Source: Buxus sempervirens (taxonomy: Eukaryota; Streptophyta; Magnoliopsida; Buxales; Buxaceae). From it: 64,000 nt of DNA. The position numbers and the translations under genes were made by a program. The notes under the pieces were generated by a model. The model saw only the letters and a list, made by a program, of their open reading frames with translations. It was not told the DNA's origin and did no database searches. Of the stretch, positions 11,830 to 24,447 are shown piece by piece. The stretch is taken from NCBI GenBank assembly GCA_947561395.2, contig OX387191.1, forward strand, positions 36,659,439-36,723,438, given 5' to 3'. Position 1 is the first letter of the stretch. Every line of letters begins with the position of its first letter.

Positions 11830-14800
11830 CTTTTTTCCTCGCCTACATAAACCGCACGAGATTTCGCGCAAAGGGTTGGAAGATTTTGGGGTTGAAAAGT
11901 TTTGGCTGACGAGACTTCTGTTTCCTTTCCCTCCTTCGTCCGAGCTCCCTCTCTTCTCATCCCTCATTGACTCCTTAGCCCCCAGAACACCCCACCTGCC
12001 TGATCACCCCTTTTCTCTTCTTCTGCTCCACCATCGCACCAAAGTTCGAAGAAAAGGAGGGTTGCTGTGGGAGGTCCAAAGGAGGAGAGCTCCAGTACTT
12101 TCATCTCAAGGAGGAGCCTCCACCCTGCCCGTGAGTTTACGGAACCTAAGGTATTGTTCCCCACCCACTTTTATTTCACATGTATCGAGATGGGAGTTAT
12201 CTAAGCATGTTATCGGATTTGTTCTTTCTCTTTATTGTAACATGCATGTTCTTATATTTTTGGTAACACGGAGGTCTCCGTGGGTAAGGGAGACCCCATG
12301 AGGAGGTAGGAAGCTTGGCCATCCCACCTTAGACCACCAGGGCCACTGTTCGGAGAGTTCTTTTTTGGTGGATCATTCAGTAAAGTAAAGGGAGTCTGTT
12401 CCCTCGCTTCAAGCAAGTCTTTTGTATCCCTGTAAACCCCCCCCCCCCCTCTTTCCTTTCCCTCACGGTTATTTTGCATGCTCGAAGGTTCGGTCTAGTC
12501 CAGTCGTGTGGATGAAAGTGCATCTAATGTCTGCATGTTGTTGTTTTTATATTTTATGTTGCTGGACTTGCTAACATGCTCCCCCAACCCCTTGCCACAT
12601 GCTGTTTGCTCCTTGTGTCCCTGTAAGCATGCTCCCATCACCCCATTACCTGTCTGTAGTTGCTTGATAGATGTCTGTAGTTGCTTGATAACAGTCGGGT
12701 TTATTTTTTTTTTGTAAAAGGGATCTTGGGTCGTGGTTCGAAGTGGCTTAGATTAAGCTTCAAAGCATGTTTAAGTGTCTGGTATTAGCACCTGGGAGGT
12801 GTTATAGAGGCTGGAGATCAAGAAAAGAAAAAACAAACAGAGCATCAGGTGTCCGCTGAGCTCGCGCGAACCTCGCGCCCACTTCGCCTGCGAATGTTTT
12901 TTTTTTGGGTTTTCGGTCCGCCCAGCCCGCGCCGACCTCGCGCCTAGTGCCTGAGGTCAGCGCATCCTCTTAAAACAGGCCGAATTGCTATATTTTTGAA
13001 AAAACCCGAAAGTGCCCTTTACCGTACCGCGGGGGGGCTCCACTTCACTCTGCCCACAGGGGCCCCGGGTCCCTCCCCTTGGACCCAGCATAATGAGCCA
13101 GTGTCTCCTCGATAAGTGTCAACTTTGTATATTTTCTGTGGTTATTGCTGGATGTGGGTGTCATTTTCGAACCGAACCAAATAAACCAATAGGGTCTCCG
13201 AGTCACCCGGAAACCCAACTTGGGACATGGCCCATCGGTCCAATTTTTTACATTAGTGGGCCTTCCAACGGGCCCACCAAGCCCAATAAACACAATGAAA
13301 TGTATGCATGCAACTTAATCAAGATAAGTAAAATTAACTGATTAAACCGGGCGGGCCAAACCTAATGCGGCCCACCCGAACTTATTAGTGAATTGATGCA
13401 TGAAATGTGTGGTTTGGCCGAGACTAAGGGCAAGGGCCTATCGGGCCCGCTAAAGCCCACGAACCAACCAAGTAAGGGTTCAAAACCCTAACTTCACATA
13501 ACCTGGGCTTTCAAGCCCTAATCAGGACTACGGGCCCCAAGCCCAGTGTCCCACCCATTTTTGGGAACTAAGTAAAATAAATCCGATAAATTACCTGGCC
13601 ATCATGTGCGGCCCACCCACTGGGCCCACAAACCAAACCAGCCCACTTTGCATGTAAATCACTTAATAATCCAAATTGAACTCCAAAATAAAACCAACTC
13701 ATTGAAACAAAAATCCAAAGGGCCTCTCAGGCTTAGACTGAGGCCTACAAGGGTACATGGACTTGACCAAAGCCCGCCAAGGACACCGTGGGCCTTCCAA
13801 CAGGGCCCACCCAACCAGACTCAAATTACCTAATTAATCAAGATAAAAGCAATTAAAGGGATCCACACCACTCAGGTGGTCCTGCCAGACTTAACCAGAC
13901 TGCATATCGGATTAGGAATCGGGTGAGACCCAAGTAAGCTGACTCAAACTAGGATAAATCTAAGGGACCCGTCACCCGACGGGGTGGACCGGGGTGTCTA
14001 CGGACTTCCCCGGACCACAACCGAGACCCTACTTAGAATCTCAAAAGCCGCAGACCCAAGCCTTAATAGACGAGATTAGGCACCCAGGTGTCCGCCTGCA
14101 CCCCATCAGGCGGTGGCGACTCCGAATTTTCCCGTGCCGCGTTTCCGAAGCGCACATTGGGCTTCTACTTAACCTTAAGAAGTTGTAATGCCCCGGATCC
14201 GTGGTGTTCAATAAAGATATAACACGTCTCACACAGGTTAGGTATGGGCCCATGACTTATATGATTACTGGAGGAATCATATGGGATTTACAATCAGAGT
14301 GCAACAGATAAACTACTAGGAAAGCGTGGGAATTTATTTGATTCAAAATTGTCACCAAAAAATGAAATCTGATACCAATTATTTCATTTCCGCTTATCAA
14401 ACAATATCTCAATACAATGATTAAACCTACAAGTCTAGGCAGTATAAAAGTAATCCTCTTCCCTATATGTGCTGGAAGGATCTACCCCAACAGTCGCCTC
14501 ACCACGAGTATCTGAAAACAAAACGAATGAGATACAAATATCCTAGCAAGTAGCACATGCATATTAAAACAGTTTATATCAGTTCTAAATCATGCCACGA
14601 ATAATAACTGATTATGAGTAAACCCTACAAATACAATAGAAATCCAAAATCAGCATAATCTCGGTGATAAAGTTAATCAATTGTCCAAACAGCAATAATT
14701 AACAATTCATATCATGGTCAATGTCATGTAATTTGCTTATATTGGGTAATAGACATGCCAAGGCGACATCCACACCTCCATGTACACAGTCTTGGCCTAC

Positions 14801-15338
14801 TCAGGGTTTCGGAACTCTGAAATGACGGCCTACTCAGGATTTCGTTATCCAATGCCGGCCTACTACCAGGGTTTCGGCATGGACAACCCGGCCTACTCAG
14901 GGTTTTGGGCTGCTCTACACCAGTCGTGGCAAAACTCAAGGCCATGCCATTACACCAATGAAGCAAAAACATTGCATTACTAAGCTTAGTCATAGATCCA
15001 AGCAAGCTAGACCAATAGCTTGTAACCAAATCAGCAAGTATTCAAAATAGTTCAATCCAAACCCTGGGTCAACCATGACCAAATCCACTCCATCATAGAG
15101 GATCACAAATTCATATCTTTCAAGGGAAATAACTTTCTTAAAATAGTTTGAATAACAAATCATTCATGTTAAATAAAACAACATTCCATTTCTGAATAAG
15201 ATGACTCACTATGAAACCAAAACCCATGCAAGTACTAACCAAATTCGATGTAAAACCAAAGGATTCAAAGCCAAGTCTATAACTAAACTCTCAAATCTGA
15301 CCAAAAACATATTCTCACAGAATTTAACTCTTACAAGT

Positions 15339-17687
15339 TGTAACGCCCCGGATCCGTGTTGTTCAATAAAGATATAACACGTCTCACGGAGTGTTAGGTA
15401 AGGATCTTTAATCATTTATGATTGCTGGATAATCATCTAACTAAAACATATCAGAGTGCACAAATATACTTTATCTAAGAATTCAATATTTAAAACTTAA
15501 CTAGGATTCAAATGGTACAACCCCAATAGACTTTATTACACCTCAATCATTCAATTTATTCAAAGTTCAAATCAAAATAACCTACAAGTCTAAGGAATGT
15601 AATAGTAGTCTTCCTCCCTATAAGTTTCAGTCGGATCTAACCCAATAGTCACCTCACCTCGAGTATTTGATAACAAAATAAAAACAACAGAGTGAGATAC
15701 GAATATCTCAGCGAGTAGCATATACATGCAAAAATAGTTAACCGCAGTTCAAATTATGCATCGATAAACATCCCGTACGATTAAGCAACTAATACAATTT
15801 CCAAGTTTAAAACCCAAAACCAATTTATCCGTTCTAATCACATTTCAATTCAATACGGCAACACATCGATTGGTCAATGTCATGACTATTGTTAAGTTGA
15901 TAAATTAAACATGCCAAGTAGACATTCCACACCTCCACGTACACAGTTTCGGCCTACTCAGGGTTTTAGAAACTCTGAAATGACGGCCTACTCAGGGTTT
16001 CGTCATCCAATGCCGGCCTACTCCTCGGGTTTCGGCATTGACAACCAGGCCTACTCAGGGTTTCTGGCTGCTCTACACTGGTCGTGGCAACACACAAGGC
16101 CATGCAATTTCAACAACCAACAATAACATTACATTACTAAGCTTAAGCATGGATCCAAGACAAGCTAAACCAAAACAGTAAATCATCGTATAATCTCAAT
16201 TCCAACATCAAAATAAAACCATACATGCCACATCATGTATAACTCAACACAGTTCACCACATGTCCCTCTGGACCAGACAGTACCTCAAGTACTTTCAGT
16301 ATTTCCCCAAATTCGTAACACATGCCAATTTGAAATAAACTCAATTATGCACACCAAGAAAATCTTTACAATACATTCAAAATTTTCCAACAAGTAAAAC
16401 CAGGATTTAATAATTTCTCAACTAAGTACAGTGTATAAAAAAACAAAGAGGAAACTGACTAGGAACTCCTAGTGTTAGGTACCCAGTACATTACCTACAA
16501 ATAACCTAAAATTTTGCCTTGGAAACCTCTAAGAATTTCCACTAAATTTTCTCCCAGTAATTGAATAGGTAATGTTGGTTCTAAAGTCCCAAACAAGTGA
16601 TTGGTTAAGTGTTTGAACCCTCAATTCATCAAAACCCAGTTTGGTTTAGTCAAAAATGTTCTTCGGCAAGGTATTGGACCATGGGCTGACCTCCTGCACT
16701 AGGCGCGAGGTCGGCGGATAGGTCGATGGTCGAAATTGGAGTATGCGCCTACTTAAATTCAAGTGAGCGCGAGCTAGGTGCGAAGTGGGCGTGAGTTTAG
16801 CGCGAGGTTCGCGCGAAATGCACGCATAATTTTTAAGTGCGCGCGAGTTGAGCACGAAGTGGGCGCCAGCTCGGGGGATGGGAAGAATGTACCTTGCACC
16901 CACTACCCGAAGTAAGCGCAAGTGAGTGCCAACTAAGCGGATAGTCACTGAAATTTTCGACTCTCTGTTATTTCGAGATCTAGATCTCTGGCTGAACTTT
17001 TTCGGTCTATAACACTTTCTTTAGTCTCATAATATTCCCATAACACATTCAAACCAGTTTTGAAATTAATCTAAACACATTTTTACTTATCATCATTCAG
17101 TTCTAAATAACTCATGCTCGGACGAAGTTCTTCCAAAAAGCACTCAGAAATCACTCATGCATCAGAATAAACTCACGAGTAAACACAAAACCTCAGTTTT
17201 AAAACGATGCTACTCACCTCTTGCACGCTTATATCCCAGCACAAAGATATTCCAAACCACGGCCGATCACCCAACAGTCTGTCTGCGTGCTTGCTAACAC
17301 CGCCGGGATGATCCTCTAATCGCAAGAGGAAAAACCTTCGCAAGAGGAAAAACCTTCTGAAACCTTGATCACTAACCCCACAACCAGTCGCTATTCACTT
17401 CTCTTCCCAACGAAACCCTAGATCGCCAACTGATAGCCGCAATCGCCAATCTTCTTCGGTTACGAGAGCGAGAGTAATACGAGTATTTCCCAAAAACTAA
17501 AACCTAATTTAAATTAAGTATTTATACCTTCCATATGTAGTTTGCCGCTCGACACCCTTTGAAATTCCCTGATTCCGTGTGTGCTCGCCCACCGAAATCC
17601 CTTCATATGCCCATAGCTACTTAAGTTAATATGTACATGTAATTAATTTTTTTAAAAAAATTCTTAGCCAAAAACCGGGGTTTTACA
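15339..17687 (-). mobile_element. Group C solo LTR (2.35 kb)
   Basis: Flanked by a perfect TSD CAAGT (15334-15338 and 17688-17692). It starts TGTAACGCCCCGGATCC and ends GGGGTTTTACA. A minus-strand TATA (GGTATAAATAC) lies at about 17523 and the donor GAG/GTGAGTAGC at about 17215. It is inserted into another LTR of its own group, so it is younger than that host. Confidence 0.88.
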
Positions 17688-17702
17688 CAAGTAATTTGGA
17701 AT

Positions 17703-17705
<3 letters not shown>

Positions 17706-17752
<47 letters not shown>
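17706..17752. repeat. (AT)n microsatellite
   Basis: A 47-bp uninterrupted AT run just beyond the TSD of the nested LTR. Confidence 0.95.
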
Positions 17753-17755
<3 letters not shown>

Positions 17756-19842
17756 CCCTTAGAATCATTACAATTGCAATTGGAATCCTAAGATCCTCTT
17801 TAAGTTTCCAAAGGGGTACTAACTCATGGATAAGGTGGACAATTAATTAATATGAACTCCTTACTAAAATTTGCCTTCAGAGACACCTTAAGAATGATCT
17901 TAGTGAAGTGTTACAAGTGATGGAATCAACAAAATCTTGTTCTATAAGGATTTGGGACTAAAAGTGTCTCAAAAATCTAATTTATGAAAATATGCACAAA
18001 CTCTTTATTTTATTGAATTGTAATGTACTTCCTGTGCAAGCATTTTCTAAATATTTAAATCCTACTTGTACATAGGTTGGATTTGATTAAAAATAATTCT
18101 ATAGTGAAAAACACCTTGAGTTGGACAATTTATGGTTTACTGATATGGTCGCTCGAACTGGCGCTCGAGCTTGCTTCGAGCGGCCAATTGGTTTAGAAAT
18201 TTTACTCTTGGGTTTTGGAAAATAAGGCGAGCACTTGAAAGGGCGCTTGAGCTTGTTTTCGGGCGGCTGGGCTTAAACCCACATTAGTTTCCAGGTTACA
18301 AACAGCAACTCAAATTTTTGGATTCTTCGGAAGTTTTACTACCAAAACCTAATTAAATACCTCTAAAACTTTGGGATTAGTCTATGAATCATGAAGGAAT
18401 ACTTTCTAAACAATTCTTTAGCACTTTAACTTGTAAATCATCAAAATCCTACTGGTGTTCTTCATATGAACCGAAAACGCCCAAATCTGAATCTCACCCT
18501 TGATACCTCGAATTCACTACAAATTAAGCTCGGAAATCAATACTAAATCCTTGAAAAGAGTGCTACTTACTTGATTTGATGAGCAACTAATCAAATCTCC
18601 CAAAACCTTTGATCACAGCACCTCCGAGCGACAATTTTAATGGCTGATTGCTTCTGCTCCACAGACACAACTAGATCTGAGTTTGATCTTCACTCAACAA
18701 CTCATTTGCATTCTAAAACCCAAACAAAATTCACTTACCTGATCTCCTTTGAGATCTGCAACCAGAATTGATCGATTCTCCACAATCACCAATTGCTGAA
18801 TTCTCAACAGCAACACTCTCCTTCGATTAGCTCCACACACCTCAAATCAGATAACTTCAGAAACTCCAATCCACCTTCTCAACCCTAGCCCAGCTCCTCT
18901 CTGATCTCTAGGTAGTTTGCTCGGATGCCAAACGAAACCAATGAAAGAAGCAACTGCTGCTTAAGTGCTTGTCGTTTTCAGCTTGATTTAAAATAGGCTT
19001 ATGTGCGCTGGCACTCCACTAGCACACTTAATTAGCTCTGATCTCCTGCATACCACCTCATCAAACCATCACCAACCAACCAATTAAAACTTAGCAATTG
19101 CTCATACCTATATAAATATAATTAGCCCATCCGGTTCACCAAAATTTCCTGGTTTGACTCCTTGATCTCCTTCTCTGCAAAAATTTGCCAACTAGCCTAA
19201 ATTTGATTACTGAAATAATAAATATGTATTTTCATTAAGAATTTGGGATTTTACAAAGGCCCTTTGGGTTTTGGCTAATTTTGCTTGCTGTTATTTAGGG
19301 TTTAAGTGAAGAGACCATTAAAATTTATTCATGGTGGGCCCGGATGGTCTGTGGGCCCATTGGGTGGACCCTGCAGTGGTTGCCTTGAGACTTATTAACT
19401 TGGTTAGGTTCTGTCCCCCAGGTGAGCCAGGAATGGGCTTGGGGCCCATAACCTAGGCTTGGGCTTAAAAGCCCAAGGCTTTGTTTGGTGGGGAATGTGG
19501 GTTCCCACCCTTGTTTGGTTGAATGGGCTAAGTGGGCCCGATAGGCCTGAGCCCGTGGTCACGGCCAAACCAAACCTAAACTATCCAACATGCTTCAAAT
19601 TGGGCCTCATGGGGTTTGGCCCATCCACTTGAATTATCTTATTTGATTTGAATTAAATCGTGTTAATCGGACTGGGTGGGCCCCGTTGGAAGGCGCACAT
19701 ATGCTTAAATTTGGACTTAATGAGTCCAAGGCCCATGTTGGGTTTCCGGTTGACCCAAAAACCCTTTTGGCTCAATTGGCTTGATGAACAATGGATCAAA
19801 ATAGACAAAGGGGTTGAAAACTAATTTTCTGAAATCTACAGG

Positions 19843-19909
19843 GTGTAACCGAAATTAAATTTCGGCTACACCAATTCATGGCATGACCGAAATATTATTT
19901 CGGTCATGC
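19843..19909. repeat. Palindromes with GAAAT arms in LTR R1 (leader-intron side)
   Basis: 19843-19871 has arms GTGTAACCGAAATT / ATTTCGGCTACAC. 19881-19909 has perfect 13-bp arms GCATGACCGAAAT / ATTTCGGTCATGC around 3 nt. They lie downstream of the R1 leader donor on the minus strand. Confidence 0.75.
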
Positions 19910-21108
19910 TAAATATACACTTAACCGAAATGATATTTTGGTGTAGACAGGTTTGCCCGACCTGTGTTTCGGGCAAACACAGAAAACATGGTTTTCGAAT
20001 CTCTTCAAGGGGGACAGATCCCCTGGGTCCCTTGGTGTATCCGGAGACTGAGTGGGCCCTTGTGTGGGCCCACAATGGTACAATGCTTGAAAATTGGCCT
20101 TGCATAGCCACTTACTAATCAAGCCACGCATTCAAGTAGCATCCTCAACAACCAAACATTCCAAGAACAAGGCAAGCAAAGATTGGGACCTGCTTACAAA
20201 TCAGTGGAAAGGGTGTATATGCTCATGCCTTCATGCAAAAATAGTGAGTTTAAAGAGGGAATCTAACATACCCTTTTCGAACAAAACATGCATGTGCTCA
20301 TGTGTCCATGTGGAAAGACAGAAGGAAGGCTTAGAAATCAAGATAAGCAATAGGTGAAGTATGGAATCATGACATGAAGGATGGATGGAGCATGCTATTC
20401 ATATGCACAAAAAGAAACCCTAATGCTAGGCAAACCTTATTTCATGGCAGGATGCACATAAGGATAGCAAGCATGGTATTTAAACTAAAATAACCTAATA
20501 AAAAAGGGATTTGAGGGGAGCTTAGGGGTACATGAGATTTTAAGGTAGGAGAGGGGAACATGCTCCCATTGGTTATTAAATGAACATGCCTTGAGAGACA
20601 ACCTTACACCTTTAATACGGCCTCTCTTCCTCCCATATCTTTTAATCAAACCCCCTCCTTACCATGAGGGGTCTCTCACTTGAGAGGAAGAGAAACATAA
20701 AAGCAAATAAACACTTAAAGTAAAGGAAAGGGAGCACATAGAAGCCATGAATAGCCAAACAAGCTCGGATTATATCTATTTTCACATATGTACAATAAAA
20801 CCTACCAAGAAGCTCACCTTGGGAGATTAGAGAGTTAACTTGAGTGATGGTGGAGCCACTTTTGAGGTTGGACAGCAAGATGACTTCCTCCTTTGCTTCA
20901 TACCATTCCTTCTTCTTTTTCTCCTATACCCCAAGTGAAGAGGAAGGGAAGAGGGGAGATATTGGAGTGTTTTGGAAGGGTTTAGAAGAGTTCTGGGGTA
21001 ATGGAAGGAAGGAGGAAGGGGTTCGGTCAGGGAAGGAGAGAGGGCAGAGCAAAAATAGCCAACCCCCTTCAAATGAGCTGTTGAAGCACTTTTATAGGCA
21101 AAAAATTA

Positions 21109-21212
21109 GTAACCAAAATTATATTTCGGTTACATTAAAAAATTAGTATAACCGAAATATAATTTCAGTTATACTATAATTATGTGTAACCGAAATTTTA
21201 TTTTGGTTACAC
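21109..21212. promoter_or_regulatory. Palindrome cluster just upstream of the R1 TATA box (minus strand)
   Basis: Units lie at 21109-21133, 21146-21174 and 21184-21212, with arms of type GTAACCGAAAT / ATTTCGGTTAC. A minus-strand TATAAAA follows at about 21089-21095. Confidence 0.75.
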
Positions 21213-22019
21213 CTATTTCCGACATACAATCATGAAACTGCAAGGATTTTGTCGGAAGAGCTGTCAACAAAATCTTGAAATCTTATCCAATGAACCAAAA
21301 TTTAATTTCGGTTATTTTATATAAAAAAATGATTTTTTCCAGATTTGCGCCTAATTTGATTGAGATTTTTTTGGATTTTTTAATTATGAAAAAAAACGAG
21401 ATTGTTTCAGAAAAATTATTATTATATTCCCGATATTTTATTTGCTTGTCTTTTCTGTCCTTTGCTCACCACGTGGCAAGTTTCACCACGTGGGTAGTTT
21501 TCCTGCAATCTTGAACTGTCCATAACTCTCTCATCCGATATCCGATTCTAGCAAACTAAGTGGCGTTGGAATCAAGTCGAGATTCCCTATCCACTGAGAT
21601 AGAGTTTTGCAGCAAATTCAAGTTTTTAGCAGAAAGTTGAAGTCACGTCCGGAATCTTAATCTGCTCATATCTCCCTGACCTGGACCCTGATTCCGGCAA
21701 ACTCAGTTGCGTTGGAATCATGCCGGCATTTCCTTTATTTTGGGACAGAAATAGCAGTTAATCTGGGTTTCAGCAGAAAGTCAATTTTTGTTCCCTCGGG
21801 ACTTGATCTACCCATAAATCCGTCATCTGGACTTCGATTCTGGCAAACTCAGTTGCGTCGAAATTGTGTCGGAATTTTCTATCCATTGACATAGGGCATG
21901 GCAATTGATTTGCACCTGATCAAAAAGTCAACTTTTGCCCCCTCAAGGTTTGACGTTTCAATTAGGGTTTTCATTTTTAACACTTATAGGAGGTGCAAAA
22001 ATGAGGTGCTTACACCACA

Positions 22020-22024
22020 TGCAA

Positions 22025-22077
<53 letters not shown>

Positions 22078-22437
22078 TCTTCTTCCCTTCTTCTCCTTCT
22101 TCTCCCTTTTCTCCTCTGCATTTTCCCCCTTTCCTCTAACCCTTGATGAACAAAATGGTTCGTCCAAACAATCAAAATTATATATATAATGAAATTGAAC
22201 CAGTTGAATCATACTAACTGAACCGATTAAACCATTAATTTACTTAAATCAATTTATCCAACCAACTAATCCGGTTCTACTAAAATGAACCAATCCACTC
22301 GAATCCAACCCAAATCACTAGACCCAAACCGAGCCAAACCACATGTGTTCTTTTAAAATTTGACTTAATTGACCCCATTAAATCCTTGAATCTCAATTTA
22401 TTATTAATTAAAATTTCTTAAAAATCAAGGTTTTACA
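22020..22437 (-). mobile_element. Right piece of the second group C LTR
   Basis: This continues 1211-1355 after removal of the R1 insertion and ends AAGGTTTTACA at 22437. It includes a (CT)n run at 22027-22074 that generates spurious repetitive frames on both strands. The expected TSD copy ACCTA follows (22438-22442). Confidence 0.6.
22027..22074. repeat. (CT)n microsatellite
   Basis: A 48-bp dinucleotide run followed by a longer pyrimidine-rich tract to about 22135. Confidence 0.95.
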
Positions 22438-24447
22438 ACCTACGTGTTGAATAATGTGTCCACAATCATCACAAAATTCTCGGTTGCAAACCAATAGATA
22501 TTTAAAATAACCAAAATCAGGTTTTAAACAGAGTTCCAGGTCTTTAAAACAAGATAAGTATGAAACCATGTCATCTTTACCAAAATATGTCAAATTCTTT
22601 GATTAATTGTTAAACTATAATTTATTAGTGTGAACACTCCTAATTTACCCATATGAAAGTATTGGGTTATAGGCCAAATCAGTATTTTATGATTTACTAA
22701 GATTCATCCCCTAGTTGGTTGTTATTCTAGATATTCACTAAAGAATGCCCAGAGTTCTCCTTTTAAGAACCTAAGGTGTCAAAATTTATTAACTTTGATG
22801 TTTAACTCTTCTAGAGGTAAATCTAGGTCTGTGGTGAAGTTTAGGAATAGGTGGAACTACCCAAAATTAAATCTAAATAGGTTGTGACCTCTTTCTACTC
22901 ATAACCTCTCCAAAAATTTATTCTTTACAATCATCGTCCCAAATTACTATCCTTTAATCCAAATTTAATTCCGTCACTTCCTACATCTCACATTACCCTA
23001 ATAATAGGTGTTACAACTTTGAAATTTCCAGAAAATCATTAAAAATGGGTTTGGGCTCAAATATCAAAAATCTGGAAATTCTTACAGAAGTAGCTCGAAT
23101 GGGCGCTCGAGCAGTATATCGAGCGTTCACTACTAGTAAGTTCCTTCTTAGGCAACTCGTAATATCACTCGAGCGGTCTATCGAGCGTTGAAGAATTGGT
23201 TTCTGTTAAAAAAATACACAAGCGGGGCGCCTGTATTGGCACTTGAGCGGCCTGTTGAGAGCTCAGCCAATTTCTTAGTTTTTCTGGGTTTTACATATTT
23301 CCAAAATCTCTAAATTTTCTTTAATTTTAATTTGTCTCTCAACATATGAATTACATTCTAAACTACTTCTGAGACAACCCTAATCTAATCCCGTTAACTA
23401 TAAATTTATCTAAGTTTTTCTTTCTAAATTTAATCTCTCATGATTAATACTTTTCAAGGTTCTTAAAGAAGGTACAAAGCAAAATCCAGTTTGTAAATCA
23501 CCCAACTCTTCGAACGAAATTGAAATCAGATTAAACTACAATTAAACATCTGGAACACATGAAAATCATGCAGATTCTCCAGTTTCAAAGGGGTTTGCTA
23601 CTTGCCTCACTGTATGAACCCAGATCTGCCGAAATCCCTAACTGTGTACCCATTTTCTGAGCTCGACCACACCCCTTTAGGCTTTTCCAAATCAAATCTC
23701 CACCGTTCAGATTGAAGTCCCTCATGTGTAAAGTAAAACCTCAAAATTTCAGGTCGACCCAACAGCTGGATCTCTCTAGATCTCCATTCGAACTTGGCTG
23801 GTCGACCATCTGCAGCACACCTTCTTCCTAACTCTCCTTTCTTTTCTCTCTTCTTTCCCCTATTTTCTCCAGGCTTCGGCACGAATTTCCCTTCTCTTTT
23901 CCCCTCATTTTAGTCTATTTTCAAAACCCTAAACTCTTCTAAACTTCTCTTTTTATAGTCTCACCATTAAGCAACCCTAATTAGGTTAGCCTTTCTTTAA
24001 TTTCTAAAACTATTTCCTCCTTTACCCCTCTTCCTAATTATTTCCTTTAAACTCTCTTTTAAAGAGTTCTCTAATTAATTTCGTGCTAATTCTCATCCTT
24101 AATTTTTAATTTTAATTAGACACTTATTATCCTCCCATATTACCAATATTAAGGACCCTAAATAATATAATTACCATTAGGTCCTCATTCCTTCTCTCAA
24201 ACCTTAAATTCACTATTTTAAATTCAACTAAACTAAAATTTAATCTAGTTTAGTTTATTTGCTTAATAATTAATTATTTTATCCCTTTAAAGAATTTAAC
24301 AAATTGGAAATGACCAAACTACCTTTCTCCTTAATTTCCTTAACCTTTAAATTTCTTCCTGATTCTTCAACTATTATTATTCTTAGTATTTTCTCTAATT
24401 TATTCCTTAATTATTTATTTTATTTTAGGAAAATCCAGGGTTTTACA
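22438..24447 (-). mobile_element. Third group C LTR, left end off-window
   Basis: It ends CCAGGGTTTTACA at 24447 and aligns along its length with the group C LTR piece at 55400-57597. It carries CTCGAG-type inverted motifs (for example CGCTCGA / TCGAGCG at 23104-23125) and a minus-strand TATA (ACTATAAAAAG) near 23955. Its start, and the rest of the gene it interrupts, lie left of the window. There is no coding sequence. Confidence 0.65.

Larger units (their letters stand above)
10865..14156 (+). mobile_element. Group B LTR (F1), forward, 3.3 kb
   Basis: It begins GGTAAGCACCTC (the expected TG is changed to GG) and ends AAGCGCACA. It carries the group B 140-bp tandem units (10990-11520), a TATA-like CATAAA near 11846, a leader donor (CTAAG/GTATTG) near 12150, and TGGCGACTC at 14114-14122. 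No matching TSD is visible, because the left flank is the truncated reversed LTR R2 and the right flank (TTGGGC) is LTR R1. A frame at 11876-12301 lies in the transcribed leader and has no recognisable domain. Confidence 0.75.
14184..19255 (-). mobile_element. Group C solo LTR, split by a second one
   Basis: The plus strand starts TGTAATGCCCCGGATCC and ends GGGATTTTACA. Its own sequence is 14184-15338 and 17693-19255, about 2.7 kb. The TSD is decayed: GAAGT on the left against AAGGC on the right. Sequence alignment with group B LTR R1 shows the target was a GAAGGCC context. It carries the minus-strand donor context GTAAGTAGCA near 18570. Confidence 0.7.
1356..22014 (-). mobile_element. Outer group B solo LTR (R1), about 3.2 kb, split by nested insertions
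   Basis: Both edges are flanked by CCACA (1351-1355 and 22015-22019), a perfect 5-bp TSD. The plus-strand left end is TGTTCCCGGG and the right end is GTGCTTACA, so the LTR reads right to left (TGTAAGCACC at its biological 5' end). Its own sequence is 1356-1671, 4136-4269, 14157-14183 and 19256-22014, totalling about 3.24 kb, which matches the other group B LTRs. A minus-strand TATAAAA lies at about 21089-21095 and a leader donor (AAG/GTGAGC) near 20811. There is no internal region, so it is a solo LTR. Nested inside are the LTRs at 1672-4135, 4270-14156 and 14184-19255. Confidence 0.85.

Noticed and set aside
11876..12301. 141-residue plus-strand frame in LTR F1, with a minus-strand relative at 9756-10112
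   Set aside because: Both lie in the transcribed leader just before the splice donor. They resemble each other through LTR homology, their lengths and ends are not conserved, and no domain is recognised.
14184..19255. A complete element bounded by LTRs at 14184 and 15339
   Set aside because: The second LTR has its own perfect TSD (CAAGT) and sits within the first. Nothing between them looks like gag-pol, so nesting of two solo LTRs fits better.
21958..22212. Frames rich in Ser-Leu or Arg-Glu on both strands
   Set aside because: Produced by the (CT)n microsatellite.
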